A DNA stretch of 64,000 nucleotides from Cymbomonas tetramitiformis (lineage: Eukaryota > Chlorophyta > Pyramimonadophyceae > Pyramimonadales > Pyramimonadaceae). Below the pieces are notes generated by a model, which was not told the DNA's origin, made no database searches, and was given only the letters and a program-made list of their open reading frames with translations. A program made the position numbers and the translations under genes. How positions within the stretch are numbered: position 1 is the first letter of the stretch; every line of letters begins with the position of its first letter. Where the stretch lies: positions 1 through 64,000 of the forward strand of contig LGRX02003681.1 in the NCBI GenBank assembly GCA_001247695.2, read 5' to 3'. Shown here in pieces: positions 18,458-28,094 of the stretch.

Positions 18458-21400
18458 GCACAACAACATCTCTGCTTCCCCATCAGTCTTCCTGCACACT
18501 TCACATGCTAGGTGCTTGCTGGGAACGGCTGCACTGCAGTCATACTGGTCCTTCACCTGTAGGTGACATGGCGCGATGCTCTGTACGGTGCTCTTCTCTC
18601 TTAACTTGGTGGCGTCCTCAAGCACCACCACACCATCTCGCTGTATCTTGACCAGCTTCAGAATGGCAGATTTGGTCGCGACTTCCATGCCGCTGCGTGG
18701 CTTCTGCCTGATGTAGACGAAATCGCCCACCTTAAACTGGTGTGGACTAGGCTCATAGCCCCCACCTCTTCTCCCTTCATAATGTAGTGTATCACGATGC
18801 TGTGCGACCTCTAGGCTGCAACCAGCGTGTACCATCAGTCGCCTCACCATCTGTGCTCTCCGGTGGAGGTCCTTGACTCTGGCATCCTTCTCATCTTCGA
18901 CCTCAGCACCAAAATCTATGCTGGGTGCCTGTTTCAAATCAGGCGGCACTACTGCCTCTTGGGCAAACAACATGGTGAACGGCGCCACCCCCGTGGACTC
19001 CTGGCGTGCTGCATTATAGCTCAGCACTAGTGGCCAGAGCTGCTCATCCCACTCATAATCGAGACCCTTCTCCAAGGCAAGCTTCTTAAAGCAGAACTTC
19101 ATAGTGCGTACCACTCGCTCGGTCAGCCCATTGCCTTCTGGTGAGTCTGGCGAGGTGACTCGCCGGTCGATCAGGCAATCTCTGCACAACTGCTTGAACT
19201 CGCCTTCAAACTCCTTACCTCCATCCACCAAGCATTCTGCCGGCGCACCAAACACAGCCAGGACATGACTGCGAAATGCTGCTGCGATGGTGCTCGCCTC
19301 CTTGTCGGGAATGGGCACGCAGACTATGAACCTGGTGTAGTGCTCGGTCATGATGAGCACTCGGTTGTTGCCAGACTTGGTCTCCCTCCTCGAAGGCCAT
19401 GCCAAATCCAGCGACCAGCGATACATGAACGACACGATCTCAAGGGGGGATAAACATGCCTCCTCTCTCGCATAATGAGTCTTCACACGCTGACAGGTCT
19501 CACACTGAGTGACCACTGCCTCCACGTCTTTCTTCAAATCGGCCCACCAATGGCGCTGCCACAAAAGATGCTGCGTCCGTCTTATGCCCCAATGTCCAGT
19601 TCTGGAGTGGTATTCCTTAACCAACGCGAGACGGTCAGCAGGCTTAGGTATTCTCACCTCCTTGCCCGACATAGTGACCATGTAGATCTCGTCCGTAGCC
19701 TCATCCCATCGATGTCGTGCTGCTCGCCTCCTTACTCGACGAACTTCCTCTTCTGGCAACCTCACTCTACCATTGGACTTCAACCATCTGAGGCACCATG
19801 CATCATCGTGTACATCTCGATGCTTGTCACGGTCAACCTGCTGCTCAGCCACGCTGGCCATCAGGTCCTCGAATCTGGTGGTGCACGCCAACCTGGGGAG
19901 TCTCATCTCTGAATCTTTGGCAGGCGGACTCCAAGCAGGCACATCCAAGCGCGCTGCTGGGGTTGCGCCCTCCTTCACGAAGTGGTTCTCATGCCTCTGA
20001 CGATACTGCGCCACGGTGTAGAGCTGCCACTCTTTCTTCTTCTTCTTCTTCTTGGTTCCAGCCTTCTGTCGCTGGGCTCCAATTCCTTCTGCACCTTTCT
20101 GCCCTTGCGAGCACATTACCCGCAGCTTCTCCTCCCAGTCACGATGGGTCATAGTCTTCGCCACCTGCTGGGTATATGCATTCGAATTCTCAACCCATTC
20201 CGCCAGCAAAGCTTGCCTCTGCTGAAGGTCCGACCTCTCGTGGTCTGCCCAGTTGCTGTCTACAGCGATGGGCTGTCCTGGGGAATTCTCTGCCTCTGGG
20301 GATTCCTCGCTGTGAGGGAGCCCCTTCCTGCTCGCTTCTGCGACCGCCATCAGCAGCTCCATTGCCCTGCGATCCATGGCCAGACCCAGAATGCTTGCCA
20401 ATTCTACGTCGTTCAGGCCATCGGCCATGCGTAGCTCACTTGCGCTGTAGCCCATGGCTCGCGCCTTCTCGTCGAGGTTCACTTCTCGAGATTCTTCCTC
20501 GGCGTCTTCATCGTCCTGGTTGCGCACCACGGTGCCCATTCTCGCTCTCCTGAACGCTCTTGACCCTTGCGTCGCCATGATGGTGGGAAGTGCCCTCAAT
20601 GGTTCTCCCACCACATTCACCACGTAGTGAGGCGCGCGGTCTGTCCTTATCACTGGCCTGGGATGCCAGCCCTTGCATATGATTGACGATACGATTCGTC
20701 CTTCTGGTCTCACCACCTTGCTCATGACGGAGCGAAACTGGTGGCTCTGGAACAAGTTGCTCCAATACGCTCGCAATCGGTGTGCGTAAGCGCCTGCTTG
20801 TGCTGCATCAAAGGACACTGGTCGGCCAATGACGCTGGCAATGTACGGGAACACCTCGTCCCTGATCTTGGTTCCAGGTCTGTGTGACAACGGAGAAACG
20901 TTTTCCAGGATATAGCCTGGAGGCCTCTGCTGCTGCAGCTGCTGGAGTGTGGACAGAAGCCTGACCACTTCATAAAATAATTTGCTGTGCCTGCCATCCA
21001 GGCCTGTGAGTGTTCCAGCAGGGGAGAGATCCTGGCATGGGAACCCACATACCATGACCCACTGGCGTCCTTGAAGAGCTCCTGCTCGTATAAAGTCGGC
21101 ACTGGTGGTGTCGCGCAGATCTTGGGGTAGAGCCCCAAACTCTATTGCACGGGGCGAAATGAGGTCAGGATATCGTCTTAGCAATGCCGTGCACCTGGCC
21201 CTGGCAACTGTTCGACTGCTCGGGGATATGGCCTGATACAGGTAGCGATCCACCTTCATCCCACTGCGGAGCAACATCTCTAGCCCAGCACAGAGGCCTC
21301 CACATGGCTCGTAGCACACCACGCCTTCCTCCCGAGCTTGCGAGAAGAACCGCCTGCCCAGCACCCTGGTGTCCACTTTCTCAGGCTTCAAGATGCGCTC

Positions 21401-22033
21401 ACCTTCAAAGTACTCATTGCTGTACACAGCAGGGCTTCCCTCGCCGTGCGTGCCTCGCGTAGGCCTGACCGGGCTCAACGCCTTCCAAGCTGCTCTGGCT
21501 AGCCTTCCAGAGTCGGTCACCAACTCAGGTAAGTCAGTGTCGAACATGTCCCCATGATTGCATTCTAATTCCTCACGGTAGTGCAAGTCGAACAAACGAT
21601 GCACTGGTCCCGTGCCCAGCTGCTCCATGGCAGCCATCCTGCAGTAGTTGGCAACCTGCACCTCTGGCGTGGCCTCTTCCCCTGGGAAAGCATCCCCAGC
21701 CAACGTAAAGCACAAGTGGTCACAGAAGTCCTTCGTGTGAACTTCCCCCACGCCTGCGTGTAACGCAGTCACCTTCTCCCTCTCATGCCTCGCTCCAGTC
21801 TCATCTGTCGTGGACGGCAGTGGGTAGCGAGACGGCACGTCAGCGTTGCTGTTCTTGGCACCTGGACGATACTTCACAGTGAAGTCGAACTCCTGCAAAC
21901 TGATTGCCCAGCGTACAGTAGGTGTTGCCCTTGGAGATCGGCCTTCTCCATCAGGGTGGTGAGCGGTGAGTGGTCGGTCACCAAAGTGAAGTGAACTCCA
22001 TGCAAGTACTGCCTCAGTGTGCGCACTGCCCAT
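18455..22033 (-). CDS. Pol segment: RNase H end, C5-cytosine methyltransferase, integrase, PHD start
   Basis: A 1,192-residue frame. Residues 40-72 finish the Ty3 RNase H/connection (RWAISLQEFDFTVKYRPG). Residues 238-590 form a cytosine-C5 methyltransferase: motif I YEPCGGLCAG, motif IV GFPCQDLSPAG with catalytic Cys333, motif VI ENVSP at 377-381, an arginine-rich motif VIII-like HRLRAYW, and a C-terminal motif near 528. Residues 800-1050 are the integrase: H2C2 finger (H809...C844,C847), Asp876, Asp937 (LVDGGKEF), Glu972 (TERVVR). An SH3-like segment and CEVC begin the PHD finger. The fusion places a DNA-methylating enzyme between RNase H and integrase. This is not the same lineage as the enzyme at 12,588. 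Confidence 0.9.
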   Translation of the reverse strand: MGSAHTEAVLAWSSLHFGDRPLTAHHPDGEGRSPRATPTVRWAISLQEFDFTVKYRPGAKNSNADVPSRYPLPSTTDETGARHEREKVTALHAGVGEVHTKDFCDHLCFTLAGDAFPGEEATPEVQVANYCRMAAMEQLGTGPVHRLFDLHYREELECNHGDMFDTDLPELVTDSGRLARAAWKALSPVRPTRGTHGEGSPAVYSNEYFEGERILKPEKVDTRVLGRRFFSQAREEGVVCYEPCGGLCAGLEMLLRSGMKVDRYLYQAISPSSRTVARARCTALLRRYPDLISPRAIEFGALPQDLRDTTSADFIRAGALQGRQWVMVCGFPCQDLSPAGTLTGLDGRHSKLFYEVVRLLSTLQQLQQQRPPGYILENVSPLSHRPGTKIRDEVFPYIASVIGRPVSFDAAQAGAYAHRLRAYWSNLFQSHQFRSVMSKVVRPEGRIVSSIICKGWHPRPVIRTDRAPHYVVNVVGEPLRALPTIMATQGSRAFRRARMGTVVRNQDDEDAEEESREVNLDEKARAMGYSASELRMADGLNDVELASILGLAMDRRAMELLMAVAEASRKGLPHSEESPEAENSPGQPIAVDSNWADHERSDLQQRQALLAEWVENSNAYTQQVAKTMTHRDWEEKLRVMCSQGQKGAEGIGAQRQKAGTKKKKKKKEWQLYTVAQYRQRHENHFVKEGATPAARLDVPAWSPPAKDSEMRLPRLACTTRFEDLMASVAEQQVDRDKHRDVHDDAWCLRWLKSNGRVRLPEEEVRRVRRRAARHRWDEATDEIYMVTMSGKEVRIPKPADRLALVKEYHSRTGHWGIRRTQHLLWQRHWWADLKKDVEAVVTQCETCQRVKTHYAREEACLSPLEIVSFMYRWSLDLAWPSRRETKSGNNRVLIMTEHYTRFIVCVPIPDKEASTIAAAFRSHVLAVFGAPAECLVDGGKEFEGEFKQLCRDCLIDRRVTSPDSPEGNGLTERVVRTMKFCFKKLALEKGLDYEWDEQLWPLVLSYNAARQESTGVAPFTMLFAQEAVVPPDLKQAPSIDFGAEVEDEKDARVKDLHRRAQMVRRLMVHAGCSLEVAQHRDTLHYEGRRGGGYEPSPHQFKVGDFVYIRQKPRSGMEVATKSAILKLVKIQRDGVVVLEDATKLREKSTVQSIAPCHLQVKDQYDCSAAVPSKHLACEVCRKTDGEAEMLLC

Positions 22034-22551
22034 ACCACTGCGAGCATCTCCCCTTTGAAGCTGGCGTACTGTCTCTCCGTTTTACTCAGGGATCGGCTGA
22101 TTGCCATGCAAATGTACTCCTTCCCATCATCGTCCTTCTGGCCCAGCACTGCGCCGATGCCATAGGTGCTCCAATCGGTGTACAATATGAGGGGTCTGTC
22201 ATAATCGATAGGCCTCAGGCACCTCCCAGAACAGAGGGCATCCTTCAGTTCTTGAAGTGCTCGATCTTGCTCCTTCCCCCAGGCTCCCTTGATGTCAGTG
22301 ACCTCCTTTTTGAGCAGGTCATTGAGAGGGCGGGCCATCTCAGAGTAGTTTGGCCCCCCTGGCTCACCCACCAAGCCCTTGTAGTAGTTCATCATGACCA
22401 AGATCGAGCGGAGCCCAGTCTTGTCCTGGGGGCTTGGAAGCTCCTGGATGGCCTTGCATTTAGCTTCTTGCGCGCCAATGGAGTTGTGACCAATGCGATA
22501 GCCCAGAAATTCCACCGTGGCTGCACCAAAGGTACTCTTGCCTGCATGCAA
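21874..22551 (-). pseudogene. RT thumb and RNase H segment in a shifted frame
   Basis: Continues the RT coding sense after a frame break near 22540: ATVEFLGYRIG (thumb), then RNase H ILYTDWSTYGIGAVLG with the first catalytic Asp, KGEMLAVVWAVRTLRQYL with Glu, and LVTDHSPLTTL with Asp. Near 21930 the frame breaks again, and the remaining RNase H continues in the 18455-22033 frame. The two one-base breaks separate otherwise collinear domains, so the polyprotein is disrupted. Confidence 0.85.
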
Positions 22552-24464
22552 CGGATGCCAGCGTCCCCCAAGGTGCGAAGTACGTCCTCAACGTCCTTCA
22601 AATGTTGCTCAGGCGTGGAATCCGTGTAGACCACTACGTCGTCGACGTATGCCACCGTGCAATGCTGCAAGTGACGTAACTCGTAGTCCATGATTCTTAC
22701 GAACGCAGAAGTAGCTCCAGCTGCACCAAAAGGCATCGAGGTGTACTGGTACAGCTGATTCTTCCACCAAAACGCCGTCTTGCTCCTGTCCTCTTCCGTG
22801 GCCATGGGAATCTGGTGGAAGGCTTTGGTGGCATCCAGCGTGGTCTTGAACTTAGCCTTCGCCACCTTCTGGTAGAGCTCCTCTGGTCGGTGCGGCAGCG
22901 TATTGTCTTTGAGGGAGTGCCGGTTGACACCCCTGAGGTCCACGCAGAACCTCGTCTGGGTCCACAGGCCAGTCTCGTGGTCTTTCTTGCCAGCTACGAC
23001 CACGTTGCTCGCATGCCTGCAATGCTTGGCTGCTGGCTCTATGAAGCCATACTCCAAAAGTTCCTTGCAATGAATATCGATGATTTCCTGCTCGCCCGGA
23101 CTGTACTTCCTGGGTCTCTGATAGGCGGCCTTGGATTCGTCTACGAAAGGAATGGAGAAGGTGTTGTGCTCCGCCTTGCCCTTGTAGCCTGTCAGATCGT
23201 GAGGACTGTTGGCAAAGGTGGTCTTGCACCTGCGAAGAACATTCCGCATTTCCTCCCAGTGCTCCTCCTTGAAGTCAGGATGTCCTCCAAACGTGACATT
23301 GAGCTCAGTGTCAAGCCACGCTGCCTCGTCCTTGGTCACTGTCGTGTCACCTAGAGGTTGAAGCTCGTCCAACACGGTGTACGGCAAGACCTCATCCTGC
23401 TCCGCGACGTTGGCCACCCAGCCCGGCTCCCATTGCCTTGAGGATTGCTGAGCCTCCCAAGAAGTGCAGGGGGACGAACCCCAGGCGCTGCGTGTGGGTG
23501 ACGTGACATCATACGTAGGCACACACTCGGTCACCTTGCCAGCGACCCACAAGATTCCGCACAAAAGCAGAAAAAATCGCAAAATTCGATCGAAATGCAC
23601 TGCGGCTGCCGGCGAGTTCGAAGCGAAGAAGCACGCCATTACTCTCCACCCCCCGTGCGCCAAGCGAGCACTCCCACCAGCGGCGGTGAAGACCACGACT
23701 GCAAGGACAAGCGCCACGTAGGCGGCTTGCGCGATGCGGTGAAGGCGGAGATTGCGTCGAAGCTGTGTCCAGCGCGCCGCGAAGCGAGGTTTGTCCAATC
23801 TGGTCGGCAGAGCGGGCAGGCGTACGCGGCCCAACAAGAAGACCTGAGACAAGCGCAGGGTCGGAACAGTCCATCCACGGCCATGTCGAATGTGACCTGC
23901 GTCCAGCGGGCAGTGCACGTGACAGGAGGCGTGGCACGCCACGTCCTCAGCGTAAATGCGGGCACAAACCCAAAGCCAGGCGAGGACCACGAGGAGGAGG
24001 GCGGCCGCACACCGTGACCAGCACGCCAAGGAAACGACCACCCCCCGAAGGGGCACCACCATCCAATCCCCTGCACGCACACGGTGCACGCCAGCATAGA
24101 TGCCTGCGGCGCGCACGATAAGCAGCCCAACGTACCAAACGTAGGCGAGAGCCCATAAGACCCAGATGTCGTAAGATGCACGAAGGGGATAACGTCGAGC
24201 AGCCGACCACCATACGGGCAGTCGGCTCAAAAACGAGGCCACGAAGCGCCTCCACCAAACTCGAAAAGGGCACCACGACAAGTGCCAAGCTATTGCCTCC
24301 CACATCGCCCACACGGCGACCACGGGAATGGGACCGCGTCCCAGCCACCACCAAACCACTGCACTGCCCGCAAACGAGATACACGCCCGCAGGACACCTG
24401 GCCTCAAGTGGACCGCCTGTGCAGGCAGCCCACGGCCACAGCGTTGGTCGCTCACCAGGGCCAC
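22392..24464 (-). CDS. Multipass membrane region fused to Ty3 reverse transcriptase
   Basis: The 690-residue frame overlaps the end of gag by 13 bases. Residues 1-330 are strikingly hydrophobic and Trp-rich with about six to seven candidate membrane spans (for example SAVVWWWLG, AYVWYVGLLIV, LLLVVLAWLWV, AYVALVLAVVV, FFLLLCGILWV). No aspartic-protease D(T/S)G motif is visible where Ty3 elements normally have one. Residues about 400-650 are a Ty3 RT: RFCVDLRGVN, TTLDATKAFHQIPM with the first Asp, and YVDDVVVYTD with the catalytic pair. The frame breaks near 22540. Whether the membrane region is translated as part of pol is unproven. GC-rich DNA can keep shadow frames open, but spaced spans make a real protein plausible. 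Confidence 0.7.
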   Translation of the reverse strand: MALVSDQRCGRGLPAQAVHLRPGVLRACISFAGSAVVWWWLGRGPIPVVAVWAMWEAIAWHLSWCPFRVWWRRFVASFLSRLPVWWSAARRYPLRASYDIWVLWALAYVWYVGLLIVRAAGIYAGVHRVRAGDWMVVPLRGVVVSLACWSRCAAALLLVVLAWLWVCARIYAEDVACHASCHVHCPLDAGHIRHGRGWTVPTLRLSQVFLLGRVRLPALPTRLDKPRFAARWTQLRRNLRLHRIAQAAYVALVLAVVVFTAAGGSARLAHGGWRVMACFFASNSPAAAVHFDRILRFFLLLCGILWVAGKVTECVPTYDVTSPTRSAWGSSPCTSWEAQQSSRQWEPGWVANVAEQDEVLPYTVLDELQPLGDTTVTKDEAAWLDTELNVTFGGHPDFKEEHWEEMRNVLRRCKTTFANSPHDLTGYKGKAEHNTFSIPFVDESKAAYQRPRKYSPGEQEIIDIHCKELLEYGFIEPAAKHCRHASNVVVAGKKDHETGLWTQTRFCVDLRGVNRHSLKDNTLPHRPEELYQKVAKAKFKTTLDATKAFHQIPMATEEDRSKTAFWWKNQLYQYTSMPFGAAGATSAFVRIMDYELRHLQHCTVAYVDDVVVYTDSTPEQHLKDVEDVLRTLGDAGIRCMQARVPLVQPRWNFWAIALVTTPLARKKLNARPSRSFQAPRTRLGSARSWS

Positions 24465-27193
24465 CCGCCCGCTGTGCCCGGGGAGCCCTGATGAAAATGC
24501 GTCTGTCTCTGCGCCTCACGTTGTTCGTCCGTATGGCGCTCGAACGCCTGCGTCACTTCGCTGCATATCGAAGCAGCTGGAGAAGGAGGACACCGCGAGG
24601 TAAGACCGACCGGCATCCTAGACGCCCTCGGTGCATGGACGACATGGGTAGCAGTCCCATGGCGATCGACAGAAGGGGCAGACGAGCGCACAGCACCGCC
24701 CGCGCCCGGCTGATGCTCATACGTTCGGCTGGAAGGCTGGCCCTGACGACGTGCAGGGGGGTCGCGAACCTCGTGCACATTCCTTCGCCAGACCGTATCC
24801 ATGTGCTCGGGTCTCTCAGCCACGAGAGCCTGATGGGCGAGCGGCGGCGGCGGCGGCGGCGGCGGGAGACGAAGCGCCTCCAAGGCCCCCAGGGCGGGGA
24901 GCAACCACGGCGCGGCCGTTTCCCTGGTCCCCCACTGCAAGCCTGTGAACTTCCGGTCGTCCTGCTCGAAATACTCATTCGTGAACTCAGCGTGCCAAGT
25001 AAGACACCGCGCGTCCTCCAGGAAGATGTAGTACACGGGTGTGGCATTTGGGTGCGCCATGCAGCGCAGCACGTGTGCCGCCCCAATCTCCACGTAGCTA
25101 CACAGCGAGTACGCGATGTTCCTCGCATGACCCCCTGGCAACCTGTGCCCTGAGTCACGGTGCGACAGATCAGCCCAGGCTGAAATCATGGCCTCCAGGA
25201 GGTTGGAAGACGTAGTCTGTCCCCCAAGAGGGAGACGCCAGCCATTGTTCCCGCACGCGATGGTCTTGTTATGCTTCTTTTCAACTTTGCTGGTGATGCC
25301 CGGATGTCTCCGCAGCCTGAGACCCCGCTCCTTGTTGCACACGCCAAGCTGGTACATGACGCGCTGGCCTCTGCACCGATCATAAAACGTTATGCCAAAC
25401 CGTATCATAAAGACAGTGAGGTTGCGGCGGTCCTTCAAGGCGCTAACCTCCGCCACGGACAGAAATCTGCACACTGAACTGGCGGATGTGGTGGCCATTC
25501 GTGCGGCATCCCAATCTGACCCTGCTGGAGATGTAGGCGCCCTCACAGGGGACCGAGGCAGGCGACCTGCCCGCGGTGGACTCGGAGGCGTAGGAGGCGG
25601 CCCCCCCGAAGAAGGTGATCGGGAATCACGCGCGACACGGAACGAGTTTGCCCACGAGCCAGCGTTGGTCAAGGCGGGCGATGCAGGGGGCGACCTCCCG
25701 CGAGGAGGGCTGTTGTCAGGATCTGACGGACAAGCCGCGGCGGCGCAAACGAATCGAGGCGACACCAAGTCCTCGGGCCCATGGCTGCCGGATGAAGGCG
25801 ACGGTGTACGGCAGTGCGCGATGTGCGCCAAGTGCGGTGGCGAGCGGTCACTGGACCTGGCTCGAGACGGCCCCGCGACAGCTTGAGATGGTCGTGCAAT
25901 GTGCGACGAGCGAGGTGGCGAGTGGCTGCTGGACCTGGCTCGAGATGGCCCTGCGACAGCCCGGGATGGTCCTGCGCCTGCGGCAGGAGCAGGTGGCTGC
26001 GCAGGGGCTCGCTTCGGGAGCCTAACGTTGACCATGTTGTTGGGCGGTGGCGGCCTACGCTCCGCATCTGCCTCGAGTGCATCACGGCCCTGCTGCCTGG
26101 TGTTGGCCGCCTTGAGCATTTTCCTCATTTCCCCCAGGCGCACGTACTCCTGAGCAGCGGCATTCTCGGAGAACACCCTGCCAGTTCCCCCAAGACCATC
26201 CCCCACCGGGTAGTACTTGGTGCTCGAACCCAGGGAGACGAGCTCCAGAGGTGGCGCTTCGCTGCCATGTCGATTGTACTGTCGGAGGATGCCAACCGAG
26301 AGGGACTCCATGTCCACCGGGCAAAGGTACCTGAGCAGCTGGTACGTCCAGACACCAGTGCTCTCGTACCAATGAGGGAGCTGAAGCTCGTTCAGCAACT
26401 CCTCACTGTTGTACACGAGTGCATGATCCAGCGTGCAGCGCATCAGCTCGAGGTACTGCGTGGCTGCGCTCGGTTGTACACAGAGGACACGCTCCTTCAG
26501 ATCCCACATGAGGGTGCCAGCGACCTCACCACTGGGGTACTTGAACAACTCCTGGAGTGTGTGCTGCAGTCGCTGGATTGGGTTGAGGCTGTCGAGCGCT
26601 CTGCCTTGCTCCCTGGGCTTGACGACGTCCTGCTTGTTGGCAGGGGATGGCACGTGTGTCATATAGCTCCCCTTGAGCACCCAGCGGTCCTTCTCCTCAT
26701 CGTGATCCAACTTCTGGTCCACATACAACCAGTTAGGGGGCATCAGCTGGTCCACCGTCACCCACTTCTGCTCGAGACAACGGACGAACTCCACGCAGAC
26801 ATGTTCCTGGGAAGGTTTGGCTGGCATGTCCTCGGGAAGGTCTTGAAGGATGCGGCAAAGACGCGCAACATGGTGCCGGTCCAGGTACAGTCTCTGATCC
26901 GCCCAGTTGTGGTCAAGACGAACGTCCAGAGACGGACGACCCCCAGTCACCTGGCCATCAGTGACCCACCTCGCGCGTCCACCCACCCAGGGGTTCGGTT
27001 CTGCGTAAAGTTGTGCAAGCATGCGTTCCGACACTGCCCGTGCGGCGGGCGCCAGTAACGCCAGGTGGCTCCTTCGACCTCCTTCAAGAGAACATGTGTG
27101 ACTGCGACACCTCTCCTCGATCTCCGCGCGTGTGGCGACTCGGGGTCTAGGGAGCGCAGCAGGTGGCCCTGACGAAGGCGCTGGTGACCCCAC
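24452..27193 (-). CDS. Gag-like polyprotein of the LTR element
   Basis: A 913-residue frame starting about 110 bases inside the partial LTR. Residues 60-400 look folded and alpha-helical. Residues about 400-570 are Pro/Ser/Arg-rich repeats (AVAGPSRARSS twice). Residues 570-760 are a second folded region with Cys/His (CNKERGLRLRRHPG; HVLRCMAH). A Pro-rich tail follows. No CCHC knuckle is visible. Position between the LTR and the RT frame, and the 13-base overlap with pol, support gag; no sequence family was recognised. Confidence 0.6.
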   Translation of the reverse strand: MGSPAPSSGPPAALPRPRVATRAEIEERCRSHTCSLEGGRRSHLALLAPAARAVSERMLAQLYAEPNPWVGGRARWVTDGQVTGGRPSLDVRLDHNWADQRLYLDRHHVARLCRILQDLPEDMPAKPSQEHVCVEFVRCLEQKWVTVDQLMPPNWLYVDQKLDHDEEKDRWVLKGSYMTHVPSPANKQDVVKPREQGRALDSLNPIQRLQHTLQELFKYPSGEVAGTLMWDLKERVLCVQPSAATQYLELMRCTLDHALVYNSEELLNELQLPHWYESTGVWTYQLLRYLCPVDMESLSVGILRQYNRHGSEAPPLELVSLGSSTKYYPVGDGLGGTGRVFSENAAAQEYVRLGEMRKMLKAANTRQQGRDALEADAERRPPPPNNMVNVRLPKRAPAQPPAPAAGAGPSRAVAGPSRARSSSHSPPRSSHIARPSQAVAGPSRARSSDRSPPHLAHIAHCRTPSPSSGSHGPEDLVSPRFVCAAAACPSDPDNSPPRGRSPPASPALTNAGSWANSFRVARDSRSPSSGGPPPTPPSPPRAGRLPRSPVRAPTSPAGSDWDAARMATTSASSVCRFLSVAEVSALKDRRNLTVFMIRFGITFYDRCRGQRVMYQLGVCNKERGLRLRRHPGITSKVEKKHNKTIACGNNGWRLPLGGQTTSSNLLEAMISAWADLSHRDSGHRLPGGHARNIAYSLCSYVEIGAAHVLRCMAHPNATPVYYIFLEDARCLTWHAEFTNEYFEQDDRKFTGLQWGTRETAAPWLLPALGALEALRLPPPPPPPPLAHQALVAERPEHMDTVWRRNVHEVRDPPARRQGQPSSRTYEHQPGAGGAVRSSAPSVDRHGTATHVVHAPRASRMPVGLTSRCPPSPAASICSEVTQAFERHTDEQREAQRQTHFHQGSPGTAGGWPW

Positions 27194-27305
27194 CGGTGAA
27201 TCATAGCCGTCATGGATGTGCTCAGACTGAATCCCAGAGGCAGCAAACCTCTCCTCCCTCGTGCTCAGGGGTGGGTGCCCTAGCCATTCGCACTCCGTCC
27301 CGTTT

Positions 27306-27834
27306 TGAAAAAGTATGAAAACAGCAGTAAAATATATCCGTCAAAATTGATATTATAACCACAAAATACGAATTATTGTGTACAAAAGCTGTGAGCAGAA
27401 CTGTCTTAGCACTCTAGCACTGGCACGCGAACAGCCACCTAGTACTTGCGAAGCAAAACAATAATGAGTCCACTAACTTGACCTCCGGTCAGAGTCTACT
27501 TATATCTCAATGCTCTGTCACATTTCCCAAAACTGTAACGGGTTCTAGCCCTTAAATCTTCATCTATCTGGCCAATGGAAAGTCATTATTCCATGCCAGC
27601 TCTAACAATGTTACCGTTTACCGCATTCTGACTGACACGTCAGCGGCAAAGGAGTCACTGCCATCTTCATCTTATCATTCCCTGGTCATTCGATAGTGAC
27701 CATATCTTCTCTAGCAAGTCTGCATCTCACAGATGGTCATCTTCGCAAAGCCTGTCATGCTGTCACCACTGTCATGCGTGTCACCAGCTGAACAAACCCG
27801 GCGCGGTACCATGAGAAGCCGGCGTTTGTTACAG
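27306..27834 (-). repeat. Partial 5' LTR (A half)
   Basis: 529 bases matching the A half of the full LTR, from TGTAACAAACG to CATACTTTTTCA. The B half expected to its right is absent; TCGATA-rich flanking DNA starts at once. Confidence 0.85.
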
Positions 27835-28014
27835 ATACAATCCGATATCCGAAAAACGGTATCGATAATCGGCACAATCGATAAATAATCGATTACTTGG
27901 ACATTTATATGTAATTTGTTATAAATTAAATATGGAACACCAAAACCTGCACAATCGATAGTTAGACATTGCAATCCGATAATCGGCGATAAATACGATA
28001 TATCGATAGTATCG
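27835..28014. other. TCGATA-rich flanking DNA hosting the DIRS element
   Basis: About 180 bases without a gene, rich in ATCGATA/ATCGG words. The same composition resumes at 42337 (ATCGGAAATATCGATATAG), showing that both sides belong to one pre-insertion locus. Confidence 0.7.
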
Positions 28015-28094
28015 GTTTTCTAATCAGCTGCGGCTACATAGCCCAGCTTGCATGACACATATGACACATATGTGAATGGAACCCGGCCGGTGCA
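28015..28094. repeat. DIRS terminal repeat B2 (80 bp)
   Basis: Identical or nearly identical to 28831-28910, from GTTTTCTAATCAGCTGCGG to GGCCGGTGCA. It ends the element at its left border. Confidence 0.9.

Larger units (their letters stand above)
15642..27834 (-). mobile_element. Chromatin-modifying LTR retrotransposon (circularly permuted ends)
   Basis: A 12.2-kb Ty3-type element read right to left: partial LTR, gag, membrane-RT frame, RNase H, C5-methyltransferase, integrase, PHD finger, second methyltransferase, polypurine tract, full LTR, partial LTR. Call the LTR halves B (starting TGTTGGAAAT) and A (starting TGTAACAAACG and ending CATACTTTTTCA). The left side carries B-A then an extra B; the right side carries only A. 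Together the outer B and outer A make exactly one LTR, the pattern expected if a two-LTR circle was opened inside one LTR. Three frame breaks in pol show it is not active now. Confidence 0.8.

Noticed and set aside
24176..25153. 325-codon plus-strand ORF
   Set aside because: Antisense shadow of the GC-rich gag and membrane-RT frames; no recognisable domains.
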